A DNA stretch of 64,000 nucleotides from Glycomyces artemisiae (lineage in GTDB: Bacteria > Actinomycetota > Actinomycetes > Mycobacteriales > Micromonosporaceae): positions 107,038 through 171,037 of the forward strand of contig NZ_PVTJ01000010.1 in the NCBI RefSeq assembly GCF_003002955.1. Reading direction: 5' to 3'. The notes beneath the pieces were generated by a model. It saw only the letters and a program-made list of their open reading frames with translations. It searched no databases and was not told where the DNA came from. The translations under genes were made by a program, and so were the position numbers. Below are positions 35,239 through 43,973 of this stretch, piece after piece (within the stretch, counting starts at the first letter, position 1; each line of letters starts with the position of its first letter).

Positions 35239-36018
35239 GTGTTGCAGCGATACCGGTTCGTGTTCACGCCCCGCTGGCTCCTCCTGACGCTCGCGGGCGT
35301 GGTCGTGATGGTCGTCTGCGCCCTGCTCTCCCAGTGGCAGTGGGGCCGGGCGGTGGAGCGCGCGGCCGCGAACGAGGTCATCGAGACCAGCACCGAGTCC
35401 GCCCCGATCGACGACACGCTCCCCGCCGCCGAGGGCCTCGACCCCGACCGGCGCTGGACCCTCGTCGAGGCCACCGGCGTGTACGACGCCGACCAGGAGA
35501 TCGTGCTCCGCGCCCAGACGAACGACTCCCTCAACGGCTTCGAGATCGTCACCCCCCTCGTCCTCGAAGACGGCACCGCCGTCCTCGTCGACCGCGGCTT
35601 CGTGCCCTCCGAGAACACCGGCGCCGTCCCCGACTACCCCGCCCCGCCGACCGGCGAGGTCACCGTGACCGGCCGCGTCTACGAGTACGAGGAGGCCTCC
35701 GGCGGCGTCACCGAGGTCGACGGGCACCTGGAGTCGCGCCGCCTGAGCATCGACATGCTCGGCTCCTACTTCGACTACGAGTTCCGCTCGGCGTGGATCG
35801 CCGACATCGAGCCGGCCGAGGGCCTCACGGAACTGGAGACGCCCTCGTTCAAGGACTGGCAGAACTACTCGTACGCCGTCCAGTGGGCCCTGTTCGCCGC
35901 GCTCGTCCCGTTCGGCTGGATCACCCTCGTGCGCCGCGAGCGCAAGGACCTCGACGAGGCCGCCGCCGAAGACAGCGGAACGGCCGCCCCCGAAGCGGAA
36001 GCGGCCGATTCGCGCTGA
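35239..36018 (+). CDS. SURF1-family cytochrome oxidase biogenesis protein
   Basis: A 259-residue protein with the SURF1 plan: an N-terminal membrane helix (WLLLTLAGVVVMVVCALLSQ, followed by WQWGR), an extracytoplasmic domain with FEIVTPLVLEDG and VLVDRGFVP, and a C-terminal helix (YAVQWALFAALVPFGWITLV). SURF1 helps insert heme a into the terminal oxidase. The tail is rich in Ala and Glu. Confidence 0.9.
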   Translation: MLQRYRFVFTPRWLLLTLAGVVVMVVCALLSQWQWGRAVERAAANEVIETSTESAPIDDTLPAAEGLDPDRRWTLVEATGVYDADQEIVLRAQTNDSLNGFEIVTPLVLEDGTAVLVDRGFVPSENTGAVPDYPAPPTGEVTVTGRVYEYEEASGGVTEVDGHLESRRLSIDMLGSYFDYEFRSAWIADIEPAEGLTELETPSFKDWQNYSYAVQWALFAALVPFGWITLVRRERKDLDEAAAEDSGTAAPEAEAADSR

Positions 36019-36021
36019 CGG

Positions 36022-38199
36022 CTAATCCTTGCCGTCGTACTGTATCTCCCTCGACGGCGCCTTGAAGTCGATCACCGGCTCCCCTTCCAGGGCCTCCTTG
36101 AAGATCGTCCCCACCGTCTCCTTCGACTTCGTCGCGTTCGCCGTCCCCACGGCGTTGAATATGTAGTCCGGGTCGGCCATGAACGCCCCCACCGTCAGCT
36201 GCGGCGTGTACCCCAGGAACCACGAGGTGCGGTTGTTGTCGGTCGTGCCCGACTTGCCCGCGACCGGGCGGCCCGCCAGGTCCCCGACGACCGGCGAGGT
36301 GCCCCACGACCCGCACTGCGCGCCGCGCCGCGCGGTCTCGGTGACGCACCGGCCCGCGTCGGTCGCCGCCCGCGCCACGTCCTTGTCGAGCTCCTGGTGG
36401 CAGCGCGGCGCCGCCGTGTCCAGCTCCTGGCCGTTCGGGTCGATGATCCGCAGCGCCGGGATCGGCTCGCAGTAGTTCCCCTCGGCCGCAAGCGTGTTGA
36501 ACACGTTCGTCATCTCGATCGGTTGCACGTCGGAGACGCCCAGCGTGAACGGCCCCCAGCCCGAGCGCCGCTCCTCCGACGCGTAGTACGCGTCGCCCTC
36601 GCTGCGCCAGTGCAGGCCCATCCGCTCGGCCATCTCCACGGCCTTGTCCGCGCCGACCCTGTCGATGAGCTGCGCGAAGTACGTGTTCACCGACATCCCG
36701 AAGCCCGACCACATGTCCCGGTTGCCCGCCATCGCCGCCGAGCTGTTCTTCGGGCACCAGTTCCCGCCGCATGCCGTCGTCGCCGACACGAAGCTGGTCC
36801 GGACCTGGTTGGGCGAGTAGATGTTGTAGTCCAATGGGTAGCCCGCGTCGAGCGCCGCGAGCATCGTGAACACCTTGAACGTCGACCCGGCCTGGTACCC
36901 GCCGGTGTCGCCCCCGCCCAGGACGGGGTTCACGGTGTTCGGGTAGTTGCCCTTGCGGTCGAAGGACGGGTTCGAGTGCGGCCCGTTCTTGCTCTGGTCG
37001 TAGGAGAACGTGCGGTTCAGGCCCAGGGCCTTGATCCGCCCCGTCCCCGGCTCCATGAGGACCGCGCCGTGCGCGAGCTTCGAGTCCTCGCTCTTCTGGT
37101 GCGTCACGGTGTCGTTCGCGAGCTTCTGGAGGTCCGGGTCGAGCGTCGTGATGATCGTGTACCCGCCGCGGCGCAGCTCCTGCTCGCGCTCGGCAGGGGT
37201 CGCCCCGAACGCGTCCTGCGCGCGCCACCAGCGCCGGAAGTAGTCGCAGAAGAACCCGTACTCCGAAGTGGTGCCCTCCACGCCGATGCACGAGTTCGGC
37301 GGGTCGGAGACGTTCAGCTCGATCGGCAGGCCCCGCACCTCGGAGGCGTCGCCGCGGGACAGGTAGTCGATGTCGGTCATCCGGTCGAGCACCCAGTTGC
37401 GGCGCGCGAGCGCGTCGGTCTGGTCCGAGACGATCGGGTCGTACGCCGACGGCGCCTGCACGAGCCCGGCGAGCGTGGCCGCCTCCTGGAGGTTCAGCTC
37501 CGACGGGTGCTTCGAGAAGTACACCTGCGAGGCCGCGAAGATCCCGTACGCGTTGTGCCCGAAGTACGCCTGGTTGAGGTACCGCTCCAGGATCTCGTCC
37601 TTCGAGAGCTGCTCCTCGACGGCCATCGCCAGGCGGGCCTCGGTGAGCTTGCGGGTCGCGGTCTGCTCGGTGGCGGCGATGACCTCGTCGATCGAGTCGG
37701 CGTTGAGCTGGAGCGCGCCGCGCACGTACTGCATGGTGATCGTCGAGGCGCCCTGCTCGACGCCGCCGGAGGAGTTGTTCGCGACGAACGCGCGCACGAT
37801 GCCGCGGTAGTCGACCCCGTTGTGCTGGTAGAACCGGGCGTCCTCGGCCGCGACCATGGCCTGCTGCATGACGGGCGCGACCTCGTCGAGCGTGACGTGG
37901 CGGCGGAACTCGTCGTAGAACAGGGAGATGAGCGTCTCGCCGTCCGCGGCGTAGACGTACGAGGTGAGCGGCGGGTCGGTCTCGGTCACCTCGACCGACA
38001 GGGTGTCGATCGCGTTGAACCCGGCCTTCGCGCTGAGCCCGGCCATCGCGGCCAGCGGGAACAGCAGGGCCGCTATGGCGAGCCCGGCGAGGACGCTGGT
38101 GCGCAGCAGGGCGTACACCCCTTCGGCGGGCGGTCCGGGTCGGTCGCTCCCGAGTGCGGACAGTCCGGGCACACGGTGCTGGCGGGGTCGATCGCGCAT
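36022..38199 (-). CDS. Bifunctional penicillin-binding protein (GT51 glycosyltransferase and transpeptidase)
   Basis: A 725-residue class A PBP. A short cytoplasmic N-terminus and membrane helix (about 32-55) precede the GT51 domain (EDARFYQHNGVDYRGIVRAF, GASTITMQYVR, and EILERYLNQAYFG). The transpeptidase has the SxxK serine in GSTFK, the SVN motif and KSGTTDNN. Both peptidoglycan polymerisation and cross-linking are expected outside the membrane. TAGGCT lies six bases before the ATG. Confidence 0.95.
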   Translation of the reverse strand: MRDRPRQHRVPGLSALGSDRPGPPAEGVYALLRTSVLAGLAIAALLFPLAAMAGLSAKAGFNAIDTLSVEVTETDPPLTSYVYAADGETLISLFYDEFRRHVTLDEVAPVMQQAMVAAEDARFYQHNGVDYRGIVRAFVANNSSGGVEQGASTITMQYVRGALQLNADSIDEVIAATEQTATRKLTEARLAMAVEEQLSKDEILERYLNQAYFGHNAYGIFAASQVYFSKHPSELNLQEAATLAGLVQAPSAYDPIVSDQTDALARRNWVLDRMTDIDYLSRGDASEVRGLPIELNVSDPPNSCIGVEGTTSEYGFFCDYFRRWWRAQDAFGATPAEREQELRRGGYTIITTLDPDLQKLANDTVTHQKSEDSKLAHGAVLMEPGTGRIKALGLNRTFSYDQSKNGPHSNPSFDRKGNYPNTVNPVLGGGDTGGYQAGSTFKVFTMLAALDAGYPLDYNIYSPNQVRTSFVSATTACGGNWCPKNSSAAMAGNRDMWSGFGMSVNTYFAQLIDRVGADKAVEMAERMGLHWRSEGDAYYASEERRSGWGPFTLGVSDVQPIEMTNVFNTLAAEGNYCEPIPALRIIDPNGQELDTAAPRCHQELDKDVARAATDAGRCVTETARRGAQCGSWGTSPVVGDLAGRPVAGKSGTTDNNRTSWFLGYTPQLTVGAFMADPDYIFNAVGTANATKSKETVGTIFKEALEGEPVIDFKAPSREIQYDGKD

Positions 38200-38205
38200 A
38201 TATCC

Positions 38206-38211
38206 AGCCTA
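38206..38211 (-). promoter_or_regulatory. -10 hexamer of the penicillin-binding protein gene, leaderless type
   Basis: TAGGCT on the minus strand, then six bases and the ATG at 38199. Confidence 0.5.
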
Positions 38212-38432
38212 GGGCACACGGATGACCTCAAGGTGAAAATCCTCACGAGCGTCGGTATCGCTTTCATCAAGGGGCGAAACGCAAACCGGACTCGCATCAC
38301 TCCAGGCCGACGCGCCACGGGAGTCGTGCGTAACAGGCTCGCAATCCGCCGGTTAGATGCCCGCGACGAAACCTGCCTACGCTTGTCGGAGTCCATTCAC
38401 TTTGTGCAATCGCATCACCGGAGGAGGCACGC

Positions 38433-39626
38433 GTGTCGGTCTACGAAATCGGCCTGCGGCTCGCGGGGAAGACCGTGCTCGTCGTCGGCGGCGGGACCAT
38501 CGCGGGCCGCCGCGTGCCCCGGCTGCTCGACGCGGGCGCCCGCGTGCGCCTCGTCGCCCCCGAGGCCACCACGACCCTCTCGGACCTGGCCGCCTCCGGC
38601 GAGCTCCAGTGGGAGCGGCGCGAATGGCGCGCGGGCGACGGCGACGACGCCTGGTTCGTGCTCGCCGCGACCGACGACCCCGCCGTGAACGCCGCCGTCG
38701 CGGCCGAGGCCGAGGCCCTGCGCACCTGGTGCGTCCGCAGCGACGACGCCGAGGCCTCCGACGCGTGGACGCTCGCGCACGCCGCCTTCGACGGCGTCAG
38801 CGTCGCCGTCTCCGCCTCCGGCGACCCCCGCCGCGCCGCCGCCGTCCGCGACGCCGTCAGTGCGGCCCTGCACTCGGGCGACATCGACGCCCCGCGTGCG
38901 CGCCGCACCCGCCCCGCGGGCGTCGCGCTCGTCGGCGCCGGCCCCGGCGACGCCGACCTCATCACCCTCCGCGGCCTCGAACTGCTCCGCCAGGCCGAAG
39001 TGGTCGTCTCCGACCGCCTCGCCCCGCAGGAGCTGCTCGACATGCTCGGCGACGACGTCGAGATCGTCGACGCCGCGAAGCTCCCCTACGGGCGCCACAC
39101 CACCCAGGAGCAGATCAACGCCGTCATGGTCGAGCGCGCCCGCGAAGGGAAGTTCGTGGTCCGCCTCAAGGGCGGCGACGGCTTCGTGTTCGGCCGCGGC
39201 GCAGAGGAGCTCGACGCGTGCCTCGAAGCGGGCGTCCCCGTCGAGGTCGTCCCCGGCCTGTCCTCCTCGATCGCCGGGCCCGCCGCCGCGGGCATCCCCG
39301 TGACCGAGCGCGGGGTCGTCCACGACTTCACCGTCGCCACCGGCCACGTCCCGCCCGGGCCGCAGAGCCTCGTCGACTGGCACGCCCTCGGCGCCGGGAA
39401 CGGCACCGTCGTCCTCCTCATGGCCGTCAAGAACCGCGCCGCCATCGCCGCCGCGCTCATGGAGGGCGGGCGGCCCGGCGACACCCCGGTCCGGATCGTC
39501 GAGAACGCGACGACGAAGAACCAGACGGTCCGCGAATGCGAATTGTCCGACCTCGGCGTCACCGAAGCGCACCACCCGTCCGTCATCGTCATCGGGGCCG
39601 TCGCCGCGCGAGGCCGCGAACTGTGA
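38433..39626 (+). CDS. cobA: Siroheme synthase-type fusion: precorrin-2 dehydrogenase and uroporphyrinogen-III C-methyltransferase
   Basis: A 397-residue two-domain enzyme. Residues 1-150 hold an NAD-binding precorrin-2 dehydrogenase/ferrochelatase-like domain (LRLAGKTVLVVGGGTIAGRR). Residues about 165-397 hold the SAM methyltransferase (VALVGAGPGDADLITLRG, VVRLKGGDGFVFGRGAEE, PVTERGVVHDFTVATGH). Together they make sirohydrochlorin from uroporphyrinogen III for siroheme or cobalamin. It could equally be named cysG-like. GGAGGAGG precedes the GTG. Confidence 0.92.
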   Translation: MSVYEIGLRLAGKTVLVVGGGTIAGRRVPRLLDAGARVRLVAPEATTTLSDLAASGELQWERREWRAGDGDDAWFVLAATDDPAVNAAVAAEAEALRTWCVRSDDAEASDAWTLAHAAFDGVSVAVSASGDPRRAAAVRDAVSAALHSGDIDAPRARRTRPAGVALVGAGPGDADLITLRGLELLRQAEVVVSDRLAPQELLDMLGDDVEIVDAAKLPYGRHTTQEQINAVMVERAREGKFVVRLKGGDGFVFGRGAEELDACLEAGVPVEVVPGLSSSIAGPAAAGIPVTERGVVHDFTVATGHVPPGPQSLVDWHALGAGNGTVVLLMAVKNRAAIAAALMEGGRPGDTPVRIVENATTKNQTVRECELSDLGVTEAHHPSVIVIGAVAARGREL

Positions 39627-39634
39627 GTTTTCCC

Positions 39635-39696
39635 AGGTAAAACCCGGTTTCCCGGCGGCGTCGAGGTGTCACCTCGGCGCCGCCGCAGTTTTACCT
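39635..39696. terminator. Nested double-stem terminator
   Basis: An outer stem AGGTAAAAC (39635-39643) with GTTTTACCT (39688-39696) encloses an inner stem CGGCGGCG...CGCCGCCG with the CGAGGTG/CACCTCG loop arm (39653-39685). It stands directly after the siroheme gene stop. Confidence 0.65.
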
Positions 39697-39705
39697 AATC
39701 CACTC

Positions 39706-39734
39706 TTTACAAGCCCGAACACAGGCCGTAATAT
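39706..39734 (+). promoter_or_regulatory. Strong promoter of the P-loop gene
   Basis: TTTACA (39706-39711), a 17-bp spacer and TAATAT (39729-39734). Transcription should start near 39741, leaving a leader of about 115 nt. Confidence 0.65.
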
Positions 39735-39740
39735 TCGTCC

Positions 39741-39854
39741 ATCAACAGCGCGGCGATCGCCGTGTCTGCCACCGTGGCCAGGTCTCGGACCACTGGTGTA
39801 CTTCCAAATGAGCGGGTCCTCTCGCTCACCCTTTTTGTCCTCTTTGGAGTGTGC
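39741..39854 (+). other. Structured 5' leader of the P-loop gene
   Basis: The leader contains a CCAGGTC/GACC..TGG hairpin (about 39778-39796). A terminator-like stem TGAGCG-N8-CGCTCA followed by five Ts (39809-39836) ends 19 bases before the start codon. The layout fits transcription attenuation, though no known riboswitch motif is recognised. Confidence 0.4.
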
Positions 39855-40946
39855 ATGCGCATTCGTGAGTTCCCTGCTGAGCTCGCTTCGCGGCTCAAAG
39901 TCGCGTACGCGGTCCGCAACGTCGACCTGACGCTGCCCGGACTGACCCTGGTGGACGAATGCGCCCCCCGCGCCGGCCATATCCTGGCCGCCCGGGTCGA
40001 CGCCATCGGGCACCACAACTGGCTCGAACTCTCCACCGGCCGCAAGGCCGCGATCTACCCCGGGGACGAGATCCTCCTGGCCTTCGGCGAGCGCTACGCC
40101 CCCGACCAGTACGAGTCCCGCATCCCCGACGTCCTCGGCACGTCCGTGGACCTCGTCGCCGCGGGCGGCGTCGCCGGGGAGGTCCTCTCCCGGCACGGCG
40201 ACATGCGCCCGCCGACCCGCCTGGAGCCCATCGGCATCCTCGCGGACCGCGAGGGCACGCCCGTAGACCTGCGCCGCTTCAGCGTGCTCGCCCCGTTCGG
40301 CCTGGGCGACCACCCGCCGGTGGTGTGCGTCGTCGGGACCTCGATGAACGCCGGGAAGTCGACGACCGCCGCGTCCGTGATCCGGGGCCTGTCGCGCTCG
40401 GGCCGCCGCGTCGCGGGCATCAAGATCACCGGGACCGGCGCGGGCGGCGACCCGTGGATGTTCCGCGACTCGGGCGCCGTGGTCGCCGCCGACTTCACCG
40501 ACGGCGGGTACCCGACGACCGCGGGCGTCCCCGTCCCCGAGCTCGCCGAACTGGCCCAGACGCTCTACCACCACGCCGCCGCGCACGACGTCGACGCCGT
40601 GGTCATGGAGATCGCCGACGGCATCCTCCAGTCCGAGACCTCGGCGCTCCTGGAGTTCCCGCTCGTGCGCGAACTCGTCGACGGCGTCGTCCTCGCCGCC
40701 GCCGACGCGGCCGGGGCCCGCTACGGCGCCCAGCACCTGCGCTCGCTCGGCCTCCCGGTGATCGCCGCCTCCGGGCGCCTCACCCAGTCCCAGCTCGCTA
40801 TCCGCGAAGCCGTCGCGGGCATGGACGCGCCGGTGTACACGCCGAACGAGCTCGCCGCGCCCGAGGTGGCCGCCGAGATCCTCGCGATGGCCGGCGTCTC
40901 GCGCTCGCGCCGCGCCGGGGTCCTCGAACTCGGCGAGGCCGCCTGA
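39855..40946 (+). CDS. DUF1611-like P-loop protein
   Basis: A 363-residue protein. An N-terminal beta domain (residues about 1-130) precedes a P-loop NTPase domain with Walker A GTSMNAGKSTTA (about 161-172), then GIKITGTGAGGDPWMF and VVMEIADGILQSETSALL. It resembles DUF1611-type proteins and dethiobiotin-synthetase-like folds. The reaction is not known. ATG 39855 has a GGAG element. It is preceded by a long structured leader, which suggests specific regulation. Confidence 0.65.
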   Translation: MRIREFPAELASRLKVAYAVRNVDLTLPGLTLVDECAPRAGHILAARVDAIGHHNWLELSTGRKAAIYPGDEILLAFGERYAPDQYESRIPDVLGTSVDLVAAGGVAGEVLSRHGDMRPPTRLEPIGILADREGTPVDLRRFSVLAPFGLGDHPPVVCVVGTSMNAGKSTTAASVIRGLSRSGRRVAGIKITGTGAGGDPWMFRDSGAVVAADFTDGGYPTTAGVPVPELAELAQTLYHHAAAHDVDAVVMEIADGILQSETSALLEFPLVRELVDGVVLAAADAAGARYGAQHLRSLGLPVIAASGRLTQSQLAIREAVAGMDAPVYTPNELAAPEVAAEILAMAGVSRSRRAGVLELGEAA

Positions 40947-40984
40947 CCTACTTCTTGTCCCTACTATCCATTCGGCAGGACCGC

Positions 40985-41010
40985 GGCGGCGCAGCAGCAG
41001 ATGCGCCGCC
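40985..41010 (+). terminator. Terminator hairpin of the P-loop gene
   Basis: GGCGGCGCA, an eight-base loop, TGCGCCGCC, about 40 bp after the stop. Confidence 0.6.
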
Positions 41011-41046
41011 TCGGCGAGAGAGAAATGAATATCTGAGAACCTGACG

Positions 41047-41102
41047 GGCGGTGCGCCCTCTTGGCGAAGCTTGCGAGCCATCAATTTGACCAGCGCACCG
41101 CC
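41047..41102. other. Predicted structured RNA element or long hairpin
   Basis: GGCGGTGCGC and GCGCACCGCC form a perfect 10-bp outer stem. The enclosed 36 bases can form an inner TGGC/GCCA stem. It has no U-run and does not match a family I recognise. Confidence 0.35.
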
Positions 41103-41339
41103 ACCTCTGTGTCTGGAGCGACTCGACCGCACCGCTACGTGGCGGTAACCTGACCGGCTTGTGTCACTTAGGGATACCCGAGACCGATACCGTCTTGTGA
41201 CAATGGCAGCCTAGTCCTAGTTGCACCCGCGAATTAGGCTCGGGTTCGTGCGCCTCCCTGACCGCACCCCGCCCGCGCGAGACCCGCGCAGGCCCGCGAG
41301 CCGCCGACTTGCACCAGAAGCGCAGAGGAACTCACCCCT

Positions 41340-43961
41340 ATGACCACTCGGAACGTCGACGCCCGAAGACTCAACGTCAAGGGGCTGCTCATCGCCGTAG
41401 GCCTCCCGGTGGTCCTCGTGGGCGCGCTCGTCGCGACCCTCCTCGGCACCGGCGCGTTCAGCCGCGAGAACGAGGGCGAGGACGCCAGCCTCTGGCTCTG
41501 GACCACCCCCCTCGGCGAGATCGCCCGCGTCAACGGCCTCACCGCCGCCACCGACGTGCGCCTCGACATCACCGACGCCGCGGGCAACGCCGTCCAGATC
41601 GAGCAGACCGACTCCCACCTGCTGCTGCGCGAGATCGCCACCGGCAAGGTCTCCGCGATCGACCTCTCCACCCTCGAAGTCACCGGCAACGCCGAGACCG
41701 CCCCCGGCGAAGGCGTGCGCGTGGCCCTCTCCGACGACGGCGCGTTCATCATCGACCAGACGCAGGGCCTGGTCAACCAGGTCGACCCGTCCACGCTCTC
41801 CGCGATCGGCGACCCCCTCCAGTTCCCGGCCGGGCTCACCGGCGGCGCGTTCGACGCCGACGGGATGCTCTGGGTCGGCGTCCCCCGCGAAGGCACCATC
41901 GTCCAGATCGAGCCGCGCGACTCCGGCGCCAAGACCGCCGCGACCGAGGTCGTCGCGCAGCCGCGCCAGGAGCTCGCGCTCACCGTCCTCGGCGACGGCG
42001 TCGCGGTCCTCAACTCCACCGCCAAGGAGATGACGACCATCCGCACCGACGGCCGCCGCGCCGTCACCCCCGTCGAACTCGCCGGACCCGCCGAGACGGC
42101 CGTGACCAGCCCCGGCACCATCGCTTCGGTCACCGTCACCGACCCGCCCTCGATCGTCACGGTCGACGACGAGCAGACCCGCAGCTTCGCCATCGGCGCC
42201 GGGTCCTCCGAACTCCTCGGCGCCTCAGTCGAGTTCCACGAGCGCATCTACGTGCCCGACGGCGCCTCCGGTCTCGTTTGGGTCTACGACCTCGACGGCA
42301 ACGAGCTCCAGCGCATCGAGATCGACTCCGGCGGCGGGCCCGTCGAGCTGTACCACACCGGCGACACGCTGTTCGCCAACGCGGTCAACACGAACGCCGC
42401 TGTCGTCGTCTCCGCCGACGGCGTGGCCGCCCTCGCCCCGAAGAACCGCGACGACATCCTCGGCGGCGACGCCCCGCCCACCGAGGACGACGGCGGCGAC
42501 GAAGGCGACGAGGAGGGCGACGACGAGTCCGCCCCCGAGGTCGGCCCGCCCGGCGCGGTCACCAACCTCGACGGCACCGTCGGCGACGGCACCATCAACC
42601 TGTCCTGGGACGCCGCGCCGAACAACGGCTCCGCGCTCACCAAGTACGTCGTCGAAGGCGCGGGCCAGAGCTGGGAGATCGCACCCAGCCAGCGCGTCCT
42701 CGAAATCGGCGACCTGGAGAACGGCCAGGGCTACACCTTCACCGTGACCGCCCACAACGCCGAAGGCGCGGGCGACACGGCCACCTCCCCGACCATCACC
42801 CCCTCCGCCGAGGTCCCGGGCGCCCCCAGCGGCGTCGAGGCCACCGCCAACCCCGACGGCACGGTCACCGTGAAGTGGGACGAGGCCGACGGCCAGGGCA
42901 ACGACATCTCCGGCTACCAGGTCGAGTCCGTCTCGGGCACCGGCGAGCGGACCGTGGTCGGCCAGGCCAACGGCACCGAGCTGAAGACCGCCGCCGGGAC
43001 CCTCGACTACGGGACCCAGTACGCGTTCCAGGTGACGACCCTGTCCGGGTCTGCGGCCTCGGCTCCCTCGGAGCTGTCGGCCACGGTCGTACCGTTCAAC
43101 GTTCCGGATGCGCCTGGCGACCTGCTCGCCCAGAGCTCCGGCTCTGCGGCGGGCACGATCGACGTCTCCTGGAGCCAGCCGTCCAACAACGGCCGCGACA
43201 TCCAGAAGTACATCGTCACCGCCGGCAGCCAGACCAAGGAAGTCACCAGCGGGACCACTACGAGCATCTCCGGCTTCAACAACAACGAGCAGGTCAACGT
43301 CTCGGTGGTCGCAGTGAACGAGGCCGGCCAGTCCGAGCCCGCCACCACGACCTCGAACACCATGAGCGCGCCGACGGTCCAGATCTCCAGCCATGAGTCA
43401 CTCGCCAACCAGATCAACCTGACCTTGGCGATTGATGACGGCGGCAGTGACGACGCGCAGTGCACCCTGCTCAGCGACGGCGTGAACCAGTCGACCCAGT
43501 CCTGCCCGGATGTCTACGCCGTGACCGGCCTGTACGCCTCGACCAGCTACAGCTTCCAGATCAAGATCTCAAACCCGGCCGGGGAGATGACCTCCTCGAC
43601 CTACAGTGCGTCGACCACGACGATCAACGGCCAGATCTACTTCCGCTGCGACGAGGGCTACGACACCGCCTACTGCAATTCCGTCGACGGCATCAGCGTC
43701 TACAGCACCACTAACAACAACGGCAACTCGATCGGCAAGACGCATTCCGGCGACCGTTACAAGGCCTACTGCTGGGCGAGCGGCGAGACCGTCGACGTGC
43801 GTGGTCAGGAAAGCGACGGTTACCACGACTACCACCCCGACAAGAACGCCTCCGACAAGTGGATCAAAATCGACTACGCTTCCAACGCGTATGTGCCGTT
43901 CGCATGGCTGAACATCGACGGCGTCGGTAAGAACTCCGTCGGGGACCTCCCGGAGTGCTAG
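41340..43961 (+). CDS. Membrane-anchored beta-propeller and fibronectin type III protein
   Basis: An 873-residue surface protein. A cytoplasmic Arg-rich N-terminus and a membrane helix (about 15-38) precede an extracytoplasmic beta-propeller-like region (about 45-370) and an acidic Glu/Asp/Gly linker (about 380-400). Three FN3 domains follow (about 403-490, 492-585, 590-675), the first with INLSWDAAPNNGSALTKYVV. A Cys-containing C-terminal domain (about 675-873) is less GC-rich than the rest. It heads the operon with moxR, DUF58 and transglutaminase-fold genes, a set repeated in many actinobacteria and probably linked to cell-envelope assembly. Confidence 0.82.
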   Translation: MTTRNVDARRLNVKGLLIAVGLPVVLVGALVATLLGTGAFSRENEGEDASLWLWTTPLGEIARVNGLTAATDVRLDITDAAGNAVQIEQTDSHLLLREIATGKVSAIDLSTLEVTGNAETAPGEGVRVALSDDGAFIIDQTQGLVNQVDPSTLSAIGDPLQFPAGLTGGAFDADGMLWVGVPREGTIVQIEPRDSGAKTAATEVVAQPRQELALTVLGDGVAVLNSTAKEMTTIRTDGRRAVTPVELAGPAETAVTSPGTIASVTVTDPPSIVTVDDEQTRSFAIGAGSSELLGASVEFHERIYVPDGASGLVWVYDLDGNELQRIEIDSGGGPVELYHTGDTLFANAVNTNAAVVVSADGVAALAPKNRDDILGGDAPPTEDDGGDEGDEEGDDESAPEVGPPGAVTNLDGTVGDGTINLSWDAAPNNGSALTKYVVEGAGQSWEIAPSQRVLEIGDLENGQGYTFTVTAHNAEGAGDTATSPTITPSAEVPGAPSGVEATANPDGTVTVKWDEADGQGNDISGYQVESVSGTGERTVVGQANGTELKTAAGTLDYGTQYAFQVTTLSGSAASAPSELSATVVPFNVPDAPGDLLAQSSGSAAGTIDVSWSQPSNNGRDIQKYIVTAGSQTKEVTSGTTTSISGFNNNEQVNVSVVAVNEAGQSEPATTTSNTMSAPTVQISSHESLANQINLTLAIDDGGSDDAQCTLLSDGVNQSTQSCPDVYAVTGLYASTSYSFQIKISNPAGEMTSSTYSASTTTINGQIYFRCDEGYDTAYCNSVDGISVYSTTNNNGNSIGKTHSGDRYKAYCWASGETVDVRGQESDGYHDYHPDKNASDKWIKIDYASNAYVPFAWLNIDGVGKNSVGDLPEC

Positions 43962-43973
43962 CAGGAGACATGA

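Larger units (their letters stand above)
40947..41339. other. Intergenic region upstream of the FN3-MoxR operon
   Basis: About 390 bases without a gene. It contains a terminator-like stem GGCGGCGCA/TGCGCCGCC (40985-41010) and a larger branched hairpin (41047-41102). A TAGGCT -10-like hexamer occurs near 41236, about 100 bp before the operon. Confidence 0.5.

Noticed and set aside
38402..38418. CRP-like site before the siroheme synthase gene
   Set aside because: TGTGC and TCACC are separated by seven bases and mismatch the consensus, so the spacing is wrong.
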